Numbered from the stretch's first letter, positions 19,774-30,450 are shown. The stretch is DNA of 64,000 nucleotides from Marinicella gelatinilytica (GCF_026410405.1 NZ_JAPMLN010000001.1:1-64000); one strand, 5' to 3'. A program made the numbers and translations. Notes: generated by a model not told the origin, from the letters alone.

Positions 19774-22700
19774 ATGTTTAATCAAAAAAAGCTTATGAAA
19801 AAATCAGTGTTCAGTCTTTGCGCTCTACTTATGCTGTTGTTAACACCTGTTTCTCAAGCTGCCTGGCCGAATGGTGGTGGTGGCGCTGGATATGATAATG
19901 CGGTTGCCATTGAGACATCTGCATCTGGGAATACCTATGTTTTGGGTCAGTTCGAGGGCACTGCTTATTTTGGTGACTTTGAACTAAATAGCGCGGGTCT
20001 AAAAGACATTTATTTACTTAAAGTTAAATCAAATGGTGATATTGAGTGGGCCATTAAGGCTGGAGGCTCTTCGCAGGACACGCCCACAGCTTTAGCTGTT
20101 GATGAGGCTGATAATATTTACATCGTTGGTTCTTATTATGGCGTGGCTTTTTTTGGGGTTGATGATTTATCAACATCTACTAATCAAAATGGATTTGTCA
20201 GTAAAATTAATGCCGATGGTGAATTTAAATGGACTAAGAATGTCGGAACTTCAGGGCGCGAGTTAGTGGTTACGGACGTTGATCTGATCGCAGGTGATAA
20301 TGCTGTCATTCCGCCGGTTGAAGGATCTGTAATTATTGGTGGTTACTATAAAACTCATGCCACCTTTGGAAATGCAGCGGGATCACCATTAAGCTATACG
20401 CCTAATACCAATTTGCACTCAGATTTATTTATTGCCAGATTAGAGCAGGATGGTGACTGGCAGTGGGTGAGAAACCGGGGTAATAATTCAACTTATGCTG
20501 AAAAATTAAATCATATGGAAGTCGCCAGTAATGGTCGGGTTTATGCCTTTGCTAAAACCAATCAAACCCAAGTTGACTATTTTGAGAATTTTTCATCAAC
20601 AGCGCAAAATACAATTCCATCAGGTTGGAACAGCGATGTAGTCGGTAGTTGCAAACATGGTGTCTGGCCTCATAAGTTACCAGGTAATCACAGTCCTAAG
20701 TTAGAATTTGCCGGCGCTAATGAGATTAATTCTCAGGCACCTGTTCTCAACACGAGTGGGCTTGATCATATTGAAGTGTCATTTGATTTATGGGAGGGCA
20801 GAGATGCTTATGAGGGCAGTGAAGATCCTGATGGTGGCGAAAATCTTGAAATTTATTACCTCAACAGCTCAGGTGTACGTAAACAACTAGATGTCTTTGA
20901 AGGCGGTCCTCCAAGATCTATCGAATCGTTGTCATATGTGTTGCCAGCAGATGCTGCACACAATGGTTTTCGCGTGGTTTTTAAATACACGGGGGGGTCT
21001 CTGGATTGTTATGATTACTGGCATATTGATAATTTGAAGGTTGTGGGCAGCTATCAACAAAATATTGCCTTTCAGGTGAGTTCGACATTGAGTACGCCAC
21101 AGGTTGGCCCAGCCACTAATTTACCATTAGGTATTGAAATTAATGATGTGGCCTACAATGATGCCACCAGTCGTTTGATTTTGTCAGCCACTAATAAACA
21201 AAGCAATCTGAATTATTGTGGGTTCCAGTCGCAGATTAAGCGTGGTGCTTTTGTGGCCAGTTTAAACATGTCTATGACACCCGCTTTCAATTGCGAATGG
21301 GTGGCGCATGCCCAAAATGACAGTGAGTCTCAAGCTGGTGGATTAACATTAGATAGTGAAGGACGTATTTACCAAATAGGTACATTTAAAGGTACGCTGG
21401 AATTTAATCCTGTTGATAACCAGTGTTTAGGCAATAGTCAGACCACAGGCCCCGAAACACTGGTTAGTCATGACAATACAGATGATGTATTTTTGGTTTC
21501 ATACCAAACCAATGGTGTCCAGTGCTGGGCTACCGGCGGTGATAGATTTGATGCCAGTGATTCCTACCCGGCGATTATTGGAGAAATTGAACAGGAGCAA
21601 GGTATAGACATCAGTACCGATGGTTTATCAGCGCTATACATTACGGGTAATTTTAAATCCAGTATATTGTTTGGTGAGGTCATGCGCTTTAACGGCCAAG
21701 GCAAGACCGATATGTTTGTCACCAGTTGGGGCTTAGATGGCAGACCTTTTCAGGTGGAATCCTGGCCGGTAGGCGTGCCGTTAACAGCACCTGCCAATGC
21801 CTACCTTGAAAGCGCCACATTATTACCTGATTTTTATAGGGACGGTGTCAAAATCGATGCCTTAACAGAAAAATTATTTTATTGGGCTCAGCCGATACCC
21901 GGGCAACCCAAAGGCAGATTAATTCCGCTACAACCTTTCACTGAAATAGAAGTGCATTGGCGAGTCAGTAGCGTGGCACAAAATGAAAATCGTGTGATTA
22001 CCATTGGTGGTGCTAACTGGCCCAATGAGTCTTGTAGTGACAGTGTTATCTCAAACTGTTATCAAGTTCATGTATCCGGTGCTCCGGTAGAAATTGAACC
22101 GGCCTCTGGCGATTCGTTATTTTTTGAATTGGCTTATGCCGGCGGGGCTGCACAAATTAATAATCGTGTGTTTAATAATGTTACCTCGGGATTTTCCACC
22201 TTAACTTATTTTAATGGACCTACGCCTGATCCCAGTCAATATTCTGTCAGTGTTGAGGTTGTCAGAACATTACCATTTAGTGCGACACCTAAGTTTGAAG
22301 ATAATAAGGCCGCCACCATCGGCACCAAAGTCACCGATTCATATCACAATGAAATCGGTCGCAGCGGTTATGTCGTTAATGAGTTGGCTTTCTATGATGG
22401 TGTGGGCACCAGTGCTGCTTATAGTCGTGCGGCAAGAACCGGGAACATTATTCCGGTTAACCGAGTTGCTTCATCAAGACCACAAGATGTTGGCCGATCT
22501 TTGGTTGTTGCCTGGTATCATAATAATTATCGAGGTGTATATTGGCCTGATAAGCCGGTTCGGTATAATCCGCAATGGCCCTTTGACCCTGATAAGATTA
22601 TTATCGCCAGTGAACAAGGTGGCGAAGTATTGGGGCAATTACCATTAGATTCTCAATTGTTTCCATCGGTCAGGCTTTATATACAAGATGATCCGAATTT

Positions 22701-25700
22701 ACCGGGTTATAACCCCAATGATGAACACGCATTGTTTGCGCCGTCAAACACCGGTAGTGGTCATGAAGCTATTTTTGCATTACGATCGGATTTCGGCAGT
22801 CAGTTGGTGGGCGATGAAAATGCCGCTTCAGACCCCTATGTTATGGTCAAATACTATGATGAAGTTAGCCAAGAATGGCGTTTTCGGGTATATGAGGTAT
22901 TGGCAACGGGAGCCGGCTTTAATCAGTTTAATTATACAGGAACTGCGGCCACCACAGTGGCACCACCTTATCCGGTTAAGTTGTTGCCAAGTTGTGGCGA
23001 AAGTCGTGCAGTAGGACAGGCTTTCGGTGAACAACCGCCACCCCCATTTTTCCAAGATTATAAAAACCAGATGTGGGCTAAATCTGCGGGCAGTGGTGCT
23101 TTAATGTACTATTATCCCTTACAGCCTGGTTATTTCTATGATCTGGATAATAATGACATTCAAGATGATGTTAATAATGATGGAACCCCTGATTTAGATG
23201 GTACTTGCGTGCCCTGGTTGGCGAGATTGTCAACGGCTGAGGGCGGTTCTGCTAATCCAACATCCCCCATTGAAGTCAGTTATAACATTACCTGGCCATC
23301 TGACGTTCCCCAATTGGTTATTGGTGAAACACTATTGACACCGAAGCGCGGGTTGCCTGATATTAAAAACCAAGCTGCCGTTGAAGTGGTTTATGATGAC
23401 TTTTATAGCCAGCAAAGCGATCCTTTACCGACCGATACCCTGGCGCAAATGATTGATCCATTGTCGCCACGTTTTGTTCGTTTGGCAGCCATTCCTACTG
23501 AGATTGCCAGTGAACAGCAAACTGATGGCAAAAAAGCCATTTTAGGCTCTGCTGACGGCACCATCAAACTGCCGGCTTCTGTCAAAAAGCGGTTGTCGTT
23601 TGATCCGCTTAATCAGCGATTAACCTTGGTGGGTTTGTTTAATGAAACCGGTGCCGGAGAACCACTTTTGGTGCCTAATGTGTTGTCAAAGAATGATCGG
23701 CTTGTGTTAAAGAAACTTAATGGTGGTGATGGCAGCGAAGAATCCTCATTTAACGGCAATTGTGCGACTGTTGGTTGTAGTTGGGACCAAGCTGTGGAAG
23801 CTTTATTCCGGTATTCACGTAATTCTAATGGTATAGTAGAAATTTGTACATCCTCAATCATTCAAGATGGCCAGCGTATTTGTCAGGCCAGTCGCCCGGT
23901 TAGTCCGGACGATGTTTTGATTGGTTTCCAAGACAGTAATAACGATTTTGTCCTTGAACCTTATCAAGCGGTGGGTGTGGCCGGTGCTTTAACCGCCGGA
24001 AATTCTCAGGGTAGTGGTTTTATGACGGTGGCCTTTAACAATGATCCGGGTTTGAATCCTTTACCGGTTAGTTTGAATGTTATTCGCGTTGACTGTTTGG
24101 TTTATCCAGAACCACCGGTAACACCGGACTTAATAAAAACCTACCAGGGTCAATTAAATGTTATTGCACCTGAAAATATATTTGATGAGCAAATCGTCTT
24201 GCGTCACAGTGGCGATTTTGGTGGCAATCCTGATTCTCTTGAGTTTGAATGGTTTTTCCATCCGGATGAGGACGGCACACCTCCGCAACCCTTGCCAAAC
24301 CCTGAAAGCGGTCAACTGAATGGATGGATTAAATATTCTGTGCCCAATGCCATGGGTGCTAATGAAATCACCATTTCCGGTGCCAATATTCAAACTTTAT
24401 CTGATAACTGGTATGTGGCCAGGTATCGTGGTCTGCCGGCGTGTAATAACACGTCTGATTGGAGTTTATGGGCTGGTCAACCGGGTGGCACGCCGTTAAA
24501 TGAGCGAGCGCAATTGGCCGAAGGTTGGGTTAAGCGGGTTTTAAATCGGTTAAATCCATTTGAAGCACGGGTGCAAAATTTCGCACAAGCGGCAACCAAT
24601 AATTATGCCAGTATGCTGATTCAGCTCGGTGAACGTTACGAAGGTGATATTGCCATGAATAACGATCCAAATAACCTGAACAACATAGGATTAATCGAGG
24701 CTTATACCACGGTCATGAATCGTGCCATGGATTTGAGTGTTGATGCCACGCCTCCGGTTAATTATCCGCCGGCCAATAAGGCCATTTTACAGGTGGCTTC
24801 ACGTTTGGTGGATTTTTATACCTTATTAGGTAATGAGGCCTATGCAGATGCCCAAGACCCCATGATTGGTATATCCAGTGATGGTGGTACCATGACCATT
24901 GCCAGCACTTTATTTAATTTCCAGAACCAACTGGATTCTTTACTCAGTGAAGAATTGGTGCTGTTACGTGGCCGTGATGATTCACAAGGACCGGTGTCAG
25001 CTAATCCGGTCTATAACAGACTGTACTGGAATTTCACAACCGGAGACGGTGAGGTGGCTTATGCTTTGAGTTACAATATTTCAGATCAGGATGATTCAGG
25101 GATATTGGATGAATATGATGCTCGGATTCAATTCCCACAAGGTCATGGTGATGCTTGGGGACATTATTTGACCGCCATGGATGTTTACTACAATTTGTTA
25201 AGACACCCATTTTATTCCTGGGGTACCACCACCGAAGCAATTACCATTGCAGGGGTACCCAATCAAGTGGACTTTCTTGATGAACGGCAATTTGTAGAAA
25301 CAGCGGCCGCCAAGGCGCGCACCGGTTCTGAAATTGTACAATTAACTTATCGTTATGCCTATGTGGAAGATCCGGCGGGTCAATACCAAGGTTACGTTGA
25401 CAGTGATGTTGATCGTGCTTGGGGTGTTAGTGGTTGGGCCAGACGGTCGGGTAGTGGTGCTTATTTTGATTGGGTGACTGCGAACGCCATTATTCCTGAT
25501 GAAGATAATAATCCTGATCATCAAGGAATAGAGGTTATTAAACGCTCTAATATATTGGATCTCAATGAAATCATTGCCAGTTATAACAATATTCAGGCAC
25601 AAATTGATAAGGCTGATCGAGGTCTGAATCCATTGGGCTTGGCCTCCGGCGTGGTGCCTTTTGATATTGATCCTGATGCCGTTAGTAATGGTGAAACCCA

Positions 25701-28110
25701 TTTTGAGCAAGTTTATGCGCGTGCCATCGAGGCCATAGATAGCTTGGTGGATGTCTGGGACTTCGCCAACCAAATCACCAACTTAATGCGTCAAAATCAA
25801 GACGGCGTCGAAGAAATTGCCCGTGATTCCAGAGCCACTGAAAATGATTTTAATAACCAATTAATTGAAATCTTTGGTATGCCATATGAAGATGATATCG
25901 GCCCCGGCGGCACTTATCCCGCTGGTTACAGTGGTCCTGATATGTATCATTATATGTACATTGATGCACCTGCTTTAGCCGGTACGGAGTTTGACTTTAG
26001 TTGTACTGAAAGTAACGCTAACGGTGATTGTGTCGGGTATGATCCAAACAACAATAAAGTCGGTGTGGTGAAAGAATTCACCGGATCCTTTAGTCCGGTT
26101 GCCGGAGGAATTAACTTTTTCGATATGGGACCGGCACCCATCAATGCGCCACCTGCGCGTAGTCCTCAATGCGCTAATAATCCATTGGGTAAAGGTTGTG
26201 CCTTGGGTGAGTTAAATGTAGATGATTCCCTTGATGTGAAATATCGAACAGTTGAATCAGCTGATTTGGGTTTTGCATTTGCAAAACCACCTGAATGGAC
26301 CACATCTCGTCGTGCAGTTGGTCGTTTGCAAGAAATTCAGCAAGAAATGGTGATGGCTCGTGTAGCCGTCAGACAAGCTTTAATTGATTACGATATATTA
26401 CGTCAAGATATCCAAGATAGTATCGATGGATTAGAAGCGACATTCAATATCAGCGAAAGTAATATTGATATTCAAAACCAGGCGTCTGCAACAATTAAAG
26501 GTTTACAGGCAACAACCTTTACTTTGGAAAAAATTGCTGCTGTTGGTCACTTTGCGGCGGAAGTCATCGATACTTCATTCGAGAATACGGCGGAATGTAT
26601 ACCCAGGAACATGATAGCCGGTTTAGCTGCCGGTGGTGACGTTGCATCCGGTGCCGTATGTTCCATTAATTTCGGTGGTGATGCCACAGCGTTTGCCATT
26701 GATAAAGTGGCTGACGGTCTAGAGCAAGTGGCCAGTATGACTGACTACGCCGCTGAATTGGTTGGCAATGCCGCTGAAACAGAGGTAATACTCAATGAAA
26801 CGGCTTTGGACTTATATGATGCCTCAGGTGAAATTTCAGCTTTATTACGACAAGAGCCTGCTTTGCGTGCTGAAATATATGCCCGTGCTGAGGCCGCGAA
26901 ACAGTTGATTGGTCAGTACAATACGGCTCTGAGTGATGGTCTCGAGGTCTTTGAGCAATTGGTCTCATTCCGTAGAAAAGGGGCGGCAGAAGTTCAAGAG
27001 TATCGTTATGAAGATATGGCATTTCGAATTTTCCGTAACGATGCCTTACAGAAATACCGGGCGGCTTTTGATAATGCTGCGCGATATGTCTATATGGCAG
27101 CCAAGGCCTATGATTATGACACCAATCTATTGGGTTCTGATGCCCAGTCAGGGCAGGGCTTTTTAACCGATATCATCCGTGAACGGAGTATCGGACAAAT
27201 AGTTCGTCGCGAACCACTTGTGGGATCTAAAGGGTTATCTGATCCAATGGCCCGTATGAAGCTTAATTTTGATGTCTTAAAAGGTCAAATGGGCTTCAAT
27301 AATCCACAAATTGAAACCAATCGTTTCTCGTTACGTTATGAGTTATTCCGAGTGCCCAAAGATGATAGCAGTGATGAAACCTGGCGACAAATATTGGCCG
27401 ATCATCGGGTCGATAATTTATGGGATTTACCTGAATTCAGACGCTTTGCCCGTCCTTTTGCGCCGGAAAGTGCCGGTCCGCAGCCTGGTATTGTTATTAC
27501 TTTTGATAGTAACGTCTTATTTGGACTGAACTTTTTTGGCAATAAATTAGGTCCCGGTGACAGTGCCTATGATGCCAGTCAGTTCAGTACCCGTGTGCGC
27601 GGAGTGGGGACTTGGTTTGAAGATTATACCGGACTGTCTTTATCGAATACCCCTCGCATGTATCTATTCCCAGTGGGTGCAGATATTCTTAGATCACCAT
27701 CGGCCAACGATTTTAGTATGCGAGAGTGGCAAATTGTGGATCAAAAAATTCCGGTACCATTGCCTTTGGGCTCTGGGGATTTAGATGCCTTTGATTGGTT
27801 ACCCATTATTGATAACCAAATTGGTAATAGTACTGATATTCGCCGCTTTTCACAATACCGAGCGCACCATTTCAGTGAACCTTTTGATGGTGGTGAAATT
27901 ATTTCCAGTTCGCGTTTAATAGGCCGCTCTGTATGGAACCGTAAGTGGATGATGATTATTCCCGGCGCCAGTTTCCTTAACGACCCCAATGAAGGATTAG
28001 ATACTTTTATCGAGGGTAATTTAATTCAGGGTAGCGGGGGTGATCGCGATGGCAATGGGGTCAGTGACATTCACCTGTTCTTTACAACCTACTCATACTC
28101 AGGAAATTAA
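19774..28110 (+). CDS. Very large exported multidomain protein, fourth gene of the giant operon
   Basis: A 2778-residue protein. The ATG at 19774 is preferred over the in-frame GTG at 19765 because AAGGTG lies six bases upstream and a clean signal peptide ending VSQA follows. Residues about 30-265 and 443-650 contain SBBP-like propeller repeats (NTYVLGQFEGTAYFG type). Between them (about 268-426) is a jelly-roll-like module typical of extracellular binding domains. Residues 1124-1144 are an Asp/Asn-rich calcium-binding-like stretch (DLDNNDIQDD). Residues about 2186-2456 are strongly helical and Ala-rich, and may form a stalk. A dockerin-like DRDGNGVSD sits near residue 2757. Most of 650-2180 matches nothing I recognise. 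It lacks the GFE tail. Confidence 0.88.
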   Translation: MFNQKKLMKKSVFSLCALLMLLLTPVSQAAWPNGGGGAGYDNAVAIETSASGNTYVLGQFEGTAYFGDFELNSAGLKDIYLLKVKSNGDIEWAIKAGGSSQDTPTALAVDEADNIYIVGSYYGVAFFGVDDLSTSTNQNGFVSKINADGEFKWTKNVGTSGRELVVTDVDLIAGDNAVIPPVEGSVIIGGYYKTHATFGNAAGSPLSYTPNTNLHSDLFIARLEQDGDWQWVRNRGNNSTYAEKLNHMEVASNGRVYAFAKTNQTQVDYFENFSSTAQNTIPSGWNSDVVGSCKHGVWPHKLPGNHSPKLEFAGANEINSQAPVLNTSGLDHIEVSFDLWEGRDAYEGSEDPDGGENLEIYYLNSSGVRKQLDVFEGGPPRSIESLSYVLPADAAHNGFRVVFKYTGGSLDCYDYWHIDNLKVVGSYQQNIAFQVSSTLSTPQVGPATNLPLGIEINDVAYNDATSRLILSATNKQSNLNYCGFQSQIKRGAFVASLNMSMTPAFNCEWVAHAQNDSESQAGGLTLDSEGRIYQIGTFKGTLEFNPVDNQCLGNSQTTGPETLVSHDNTDDVFLVSYQTNGVQCWATGGDRFDASDSYPAIIGEIEQEQGIDISTDGLSALYITGNFKSSILFGEVMRFNGQGKTDMFVTSWGLDGRPFQVESWPVGVPLTAPANAYLESATLLPDFYRDGVKIDALTEKLFYWAQPIPGQPKGRLIPLQPFTEIEVHWRVSSVAQNENRVITIGGANWPNESCSDSVISNCYQVHVSGAPVEIEPASGDSLFFELAYAGGAAQINNRVFNNVTSGFSTLTYFNGPTPDPSQYSVSVEVVRTLPFSATPKFEDNKAATIGTKVTDSYHNEIGRSGYVVNELAFYDGVGTSAAYSRAARTGNIIPVNRVASSRPQDVGRSLVVAWYHNNYRGVYWPDKPVRYNPQWPFDPDKIIIASEQGGEVLGQLPLDSQLFPSVRLYIQDDPNLPGYNPNDEHALFAPSNTGSGHEAIFALRSDFGSQLVGDENAASDPYVMVKYYDEVSQEWRFRVYEVLATGAGFNQFNYTGTAATTVAPPYPVKLLPSCGESRAVGQAFGEQPPPPFFQDYKNQMWAKSAGSGALMYYYPLQPGYFYDLDNNDIQDDVNNDGTPDLDGTCVPWLARLSTAEGGSANPTSPIEVSYNITWPSDVPQLVIGETLLTPKRGLPDIKNQAAVEVVYDDFYSQQSDPLPTDTLAQMIDPLSPRFVRLAAIPTEIASEQQTDGKKAILGSADGTIKLPASVKKRLSFDPLNQRLTLVGLFNETGAGEPLLVPNVLSKNDRLVLKKLNGGDGSEESSFNGNCATVGCSWDQAVEALFRYSRNSNGIVEICTSSIIQDGQRICQASRPVSPDDVLIGFQDSNNDFVLEPYQAVGVAGALTAGNSQGSGFMTVAFNNDPGLNPLPVSLNVIRVDCLVYPEPPVTPDLIKTYQGQLNVIAPENIFDEQIVLRHSGDFGGNPDSLEFEWFFHPDEDGTPPQPLPNPESGQLNGWIKYSVPNAMGANEITISGANIQTLSDNWYVARYRGLPACNNTSDWSLWAGQPGGTPLNERAQLAEGWVKRVLNRLNPFEARVQNFAQAATNNYASMLIQLGERYEGDIAMNNDPNNLNNIGLIEAYTTVMNRAMDLSVDATPPVNYPPANKAILQVASRLVDFYTLLGNEAYADAQDPMIGISSDGGTMTIASTLFNFQNQLDSLLSEELVLLRGRDDSQGPVSANPVYNRLYWNFTTGDGEVAYALSYNISDQDDSGILDEYDARIQFPQGHGDAWGHYLTAMDVYYNLLRHPFYSWGTTTEAITIAGVPNQVDFLDERQFVETAAAKARTGSEIVQLTYRYAYVEDPAGQYQGYVDSDVDRAWGVSGWARRSGSGAYFDWVTANAIIPDEDNNPDHQGIEVIKRSNILDLNEIIASYNNIQAQIDKADRGLNPLGLASGVVPFDIDPDAVSNGETHFEQVYARAIEAIDSLVDVWDFANQITNLMRQNQDGVEEIARDSRATENDFNNQLIEIFGMPYEDDIGPGGTYPAGYSGPDMYHYMYIDAPALAGTEFDFSCTESNANGDCVGYDPNNNKVGVVKEFTGSFSPVAGGINFFDMGPAPINAPPARSPQCANNPLGKGCALGELNVDDSLDVKYRTVESADLGFAFAKPPEWTTSRRAVGRLQEIQQEMVMARVAVRQALIDYDILRQDIQDSIDGLEATFNISESNIDIQNQASATIKGLQATTFTLEKIAAVGHFAAEVIDTSFENTAECIPRNMIAGLAAGGDVASGAVCSINFGGDATAFAIDKVADGLEQVASMTDYAAELVGNAAETEVILNETALDLYDASGEISALLRQEPALRAEIYARAEAAKQLIGQYNTALSDGLEVFEQLVSFRRKGAAEVQEYRYEDMAFRIFRNDALQKYRAAFDNAARYVYMAAKAYDYDTNLLGSDAQSGQGFLTDIIRERSIGQIVRREPLVGSKGLSDPMARMKLNFDVLKGQMGFNNPQIETNRFSLRYELFRVPKDDSSDETWRQILADHRVDNLWDLPEFRRFARPFAPESAGPQPGIVITFDSNVLFGLNFFGNKLGPGDSAYDASQFSTRVRGVGTWFEDYTGLSLSNTPRMYLFPVGADILRSPSANDFSMREWQIVDQKIPVPLPLGSGDLDAFDWLPIIDNQIGNSTDIRRFSQYRAHHFSEPFDGGEIISSSRLIGRSVWNRKWMMIIPGASFLNDPNEGLDTFIEGNLIQGSGGDRDGNGVSDIHLFFTTYSYSGN

Positions 28111-28112
28111 TT

Positions 28113-30386
28113 ATGAATAAGCAATTAATGATAAAAATCGCGCTGTTTGTATGTTTAATATCTTTCAGTGTAGAAAAAATTGAGGCCAAACTGTCTCAGC
28201 CTGATTATGTGCTTTATGGAACTGCCACATGGTTTGGTGGTCCTTTGGCAGTGGAATCTGAGATTTCATTGTATTTAGAAAACCAACTGTTGACAGTTAC
28301 AAAATATTCCATGGGTACCGTAGATGCTTTGAACGGGTTATATGCGCTACGTGTGCCGATGGATAGTTTGGATCCGCGCAGTTATGGTAAGGCGCGTCCA
28401 GGCGACCCTGCGACTATTTTTATCAATGGTAAAAAAGTGGCTGAAATAATAATAGGTGAATATGGTGTTGCAGAACGTTTGGACATTGATCCAAGTAATT
28501 TAGCCGGTGACCAGTCGGTGGTTAACATCATGGACGGTCAAATCAAGGAAGGGGATTCCGGTCAAACGGATGTTATGCTAACCCTGACTTTATCAAAAGC
28601 ATCAACTGAGTTGGTAACAGTTGATTGGACAACCTTAGAACAAACAGTTGCAAATGCGGCGCAGGGTGGTGAAGCGTGTGACTTTGATGTAGACTTTATC
28701 CATTCAAATGGAACTGTTGAGTTTGCCATTGGTGCTACAACCACTTTTGTTTCAGTTCCAATTTGTGGTGACTCAATAATTGAACCCAGTGAAACTTTTG
28801 AAGTGTTTATTAATAACTCGCAAAATGCCATGACTCAATTTGATAGAGCCATAGCGACCATTCTTGATGATGATGGTCAGCCTCAGTTGAGGGGGTTTGA
28901 TCAAGTCATCTTTGAACCTGAAAGTGGGATGATAACGCAGTCGTTTAATGTTAAATTATCACGTGCTTATGAACAAAATGTCACCGTCAATTACATGACC
29001 CAAGCCGTTTCAGCGACTCCTGGTAGTGATTTTATACCCGTTTCAGGGATGCTGACCATTCCGGCAGGTGATCAAGAAGCATTTATTAATATCGATGTTT
29101 TGGCAGATAATGATGATGAAGGGATTGAGGTATTTCGTCTGGTGTTAAGTGAACCAGTAAACGCCACTTTAGTCAATAACCCGATGACGGCTTTTATTAT
29201 GGATGCCAATCGAGACGAACAAACCAAACCGGATCAAGATCGAGGTGTTAATAATCAAGATGTACCGGCATTAACCAGTCCCACAGATGTGGTTTTCGCA
29301 CCTAATGCTCATGATGTTTATGTGGGTACTTTGTTCCAGGGTGGTCATATTGTTCATTTGGGCTTTGATAACGGTCGTCTGCCTTTAAAACAGGTCATTA
29401 ATAACCAATTAGTTGGTTTTGAATCGGCTTTATTAAACAAAATTAGAGACGTAAAAATGGCCGCTGACGGCACAACGTTGTATGTTGCAGCCAGTGGCGA
29501 TCACGCCATTAATGTCTTCAGTCGGGATACGCAAACGGGTCAGCTTAGTTTGCTACAAGTAATTGAAAATGGCAGTCCAGATGATATGGGATTAGGAGAA
29601 GTTTATGCCATGGCATTGAGTCCTGGTGGTGCTCACTTATATGCTGTTGGAAGTTTATCTGATTCTGTGGCTGTGTTTGCGGTTGACGCGCTGGATGGTC
29701 AACTAAGCTACGTTGAACATGAGACCAATTCGGTTAATGATCCAAGTGATGTTGGACCACCGGTTGTTTTTATGGATCGACCAATAGATATTAAAGTTGC
29801 AGCGGATGGTTCTGCTGTATATGTTGCTGCTGACTATTCTTCAGCGCTGGTTGTTTTTGAACGTGATGGTACTGACGGCTCTCTAAATTTTAAAGAGAGT
29901 TTTAAATCTGGTGTCAATGGTGTTCAAAATTTAGGTGGTGCAGCTGCCTTGTGGGCCACCAATGATAATGAAAATGTTTATGTCGTGGGTCGTGCAGATA
30001 ATACTGTGGCCCGTTTTACAGTGAGTGCTTCAGGGCAGTTAAGCTATGCCGATGCAGTGACTCAGGTTGATGCTGATTTTATTGGATTAGATGCGCCGAC
30101 TGCCATTATGGGTAATGGTGATAACAGTCGAATTTATGCCCTTGGATTTGACGATTCCAGCATGGTTTCATTTAACCGTGATGTGATTGATGGGCATTTA
30201 ATTTTTGCGGATATTGAACAAGATAATATCAAAGATGTGACAGACTTAGCCGGACCCATTGGTATGGATTTAAGTGCGGACAATCAATGGATATTAGTGG
30301 CGGCAGCGATAGACAATGCCATTATGGTTTTTAGAACACATCTTAATGATCTTATCTTTGATGATGGTTTTGAGGAACAGCCTTAA
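28113..30386 (+). CDS. Exported Calx-beta / beta-propeller protein with GFE tail
   Basis: A 757-residue protein, last gene of the giant operon, starting two bases after the previous stop. The signal peptide ends KIEA at residue 25. Residues 30-128 form a small beta domain of the kind that often precedes surface repeats. Two Calx-beta domains follow (about 136-248 and 255-365; calcium-binding in the family, e.g. DNDDEGIEVFRLVL). A seven-bladed propeller covers about 385-740, with blades such as DGTTLYVAASGDHAINVFSR that are very close to those in the giant protein. The end, LIFDDGFEEQP, matches the giant protein's tail. The shared blades and tail suggest the two proteins arose from a common pool of modules and share an export or anchoring route. 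Confidence 0.9.
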   Translation: MNKQLMIKIALFVCLISFSVEKIEAKLSQPDYVLYGTATWFGGPLAVESEISLYLENQLLTVTKYSMGTVDALNGLYALRVPMDSLDPRSYGKARPGDPATIFINGKKVAEIIIGEYGVAERLDIDPSNLAGDQSVVNIMDGQIKEGDSGQTDVMLTLTLSKASTELVTVDWTTLEQTVANAAQGGEACDFDVDFIHSNGTVEFAIGATTTFVSVPICGDSIIEPSETFEVFINNSQNAMTQFDRAIATILDDDGQPQLRGFDQVIFEPESGMITQSFNVKLSRAYEQNVTVNYMTQAVSATPGSDFIPVSGMLTIPAGDQEAFINIDVLADNDDEGIEVFRLVLSEPVNATLVNNPMTAFIMDANRDEQTKPDQDRGVNNQDVPALTSPTDVVFAPNAHDVYVGTLFQGGHIVHLGFDNGRLPLKQVINNQLVGFESALLNKIRDVKMAADGTTLYVAASGDHAINVFSRDTQTGQLSLLQVIENGSPDDMGLGEVYAMALSPGGAHLYAVGSLSDSVAVFAVDALDGQLSYVEHETNSVNDPSDVGPPVVFMDRPIDIKVAADGSAVYVAADYSSALVVFERDGTDGSLNFKESFKSGVNGVQNLGGAAALWATNDNENVYVVGRADNTVARFTVSASGQLSYADAVTQVDADFIGLDAPTAIMGNGDNSRIYALGFDDSSMVSFNRDVIDGHLIFADIEQDNIKDVTDLAGPIGMDLSADNQWILVAAAIDNAIMVFRTHLNDLIFDDGFEEQP

Positions 30387-30411
30387 ACTTAATTTTAAGC
30401 ATTTGAGTTAT

Positions 30412-30450
30412 AAAGCCGATTGTTATAACGATAAACTTTCGGCTTTTTTT
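30412..30450 (+). terminator. Terminator of the giant operon
   Basis: AAAGCCGA (30412-30419) pairs perfectly with TCGGCTTT (30439-30446), and the T-run extends to 30450. It is a strong intrinsic terminator 26 bases after the last gene, marking the 3' end of the five-gene transcript. Confidence 0.88.

Noticed and set aside
3395-30386. Giant operon as a horizontally acquired island
   Set aside because: Base composition looks like the neighbouring housekeeping genes, and there is no integrase, transposase, tRNA or flanking direct repeat.
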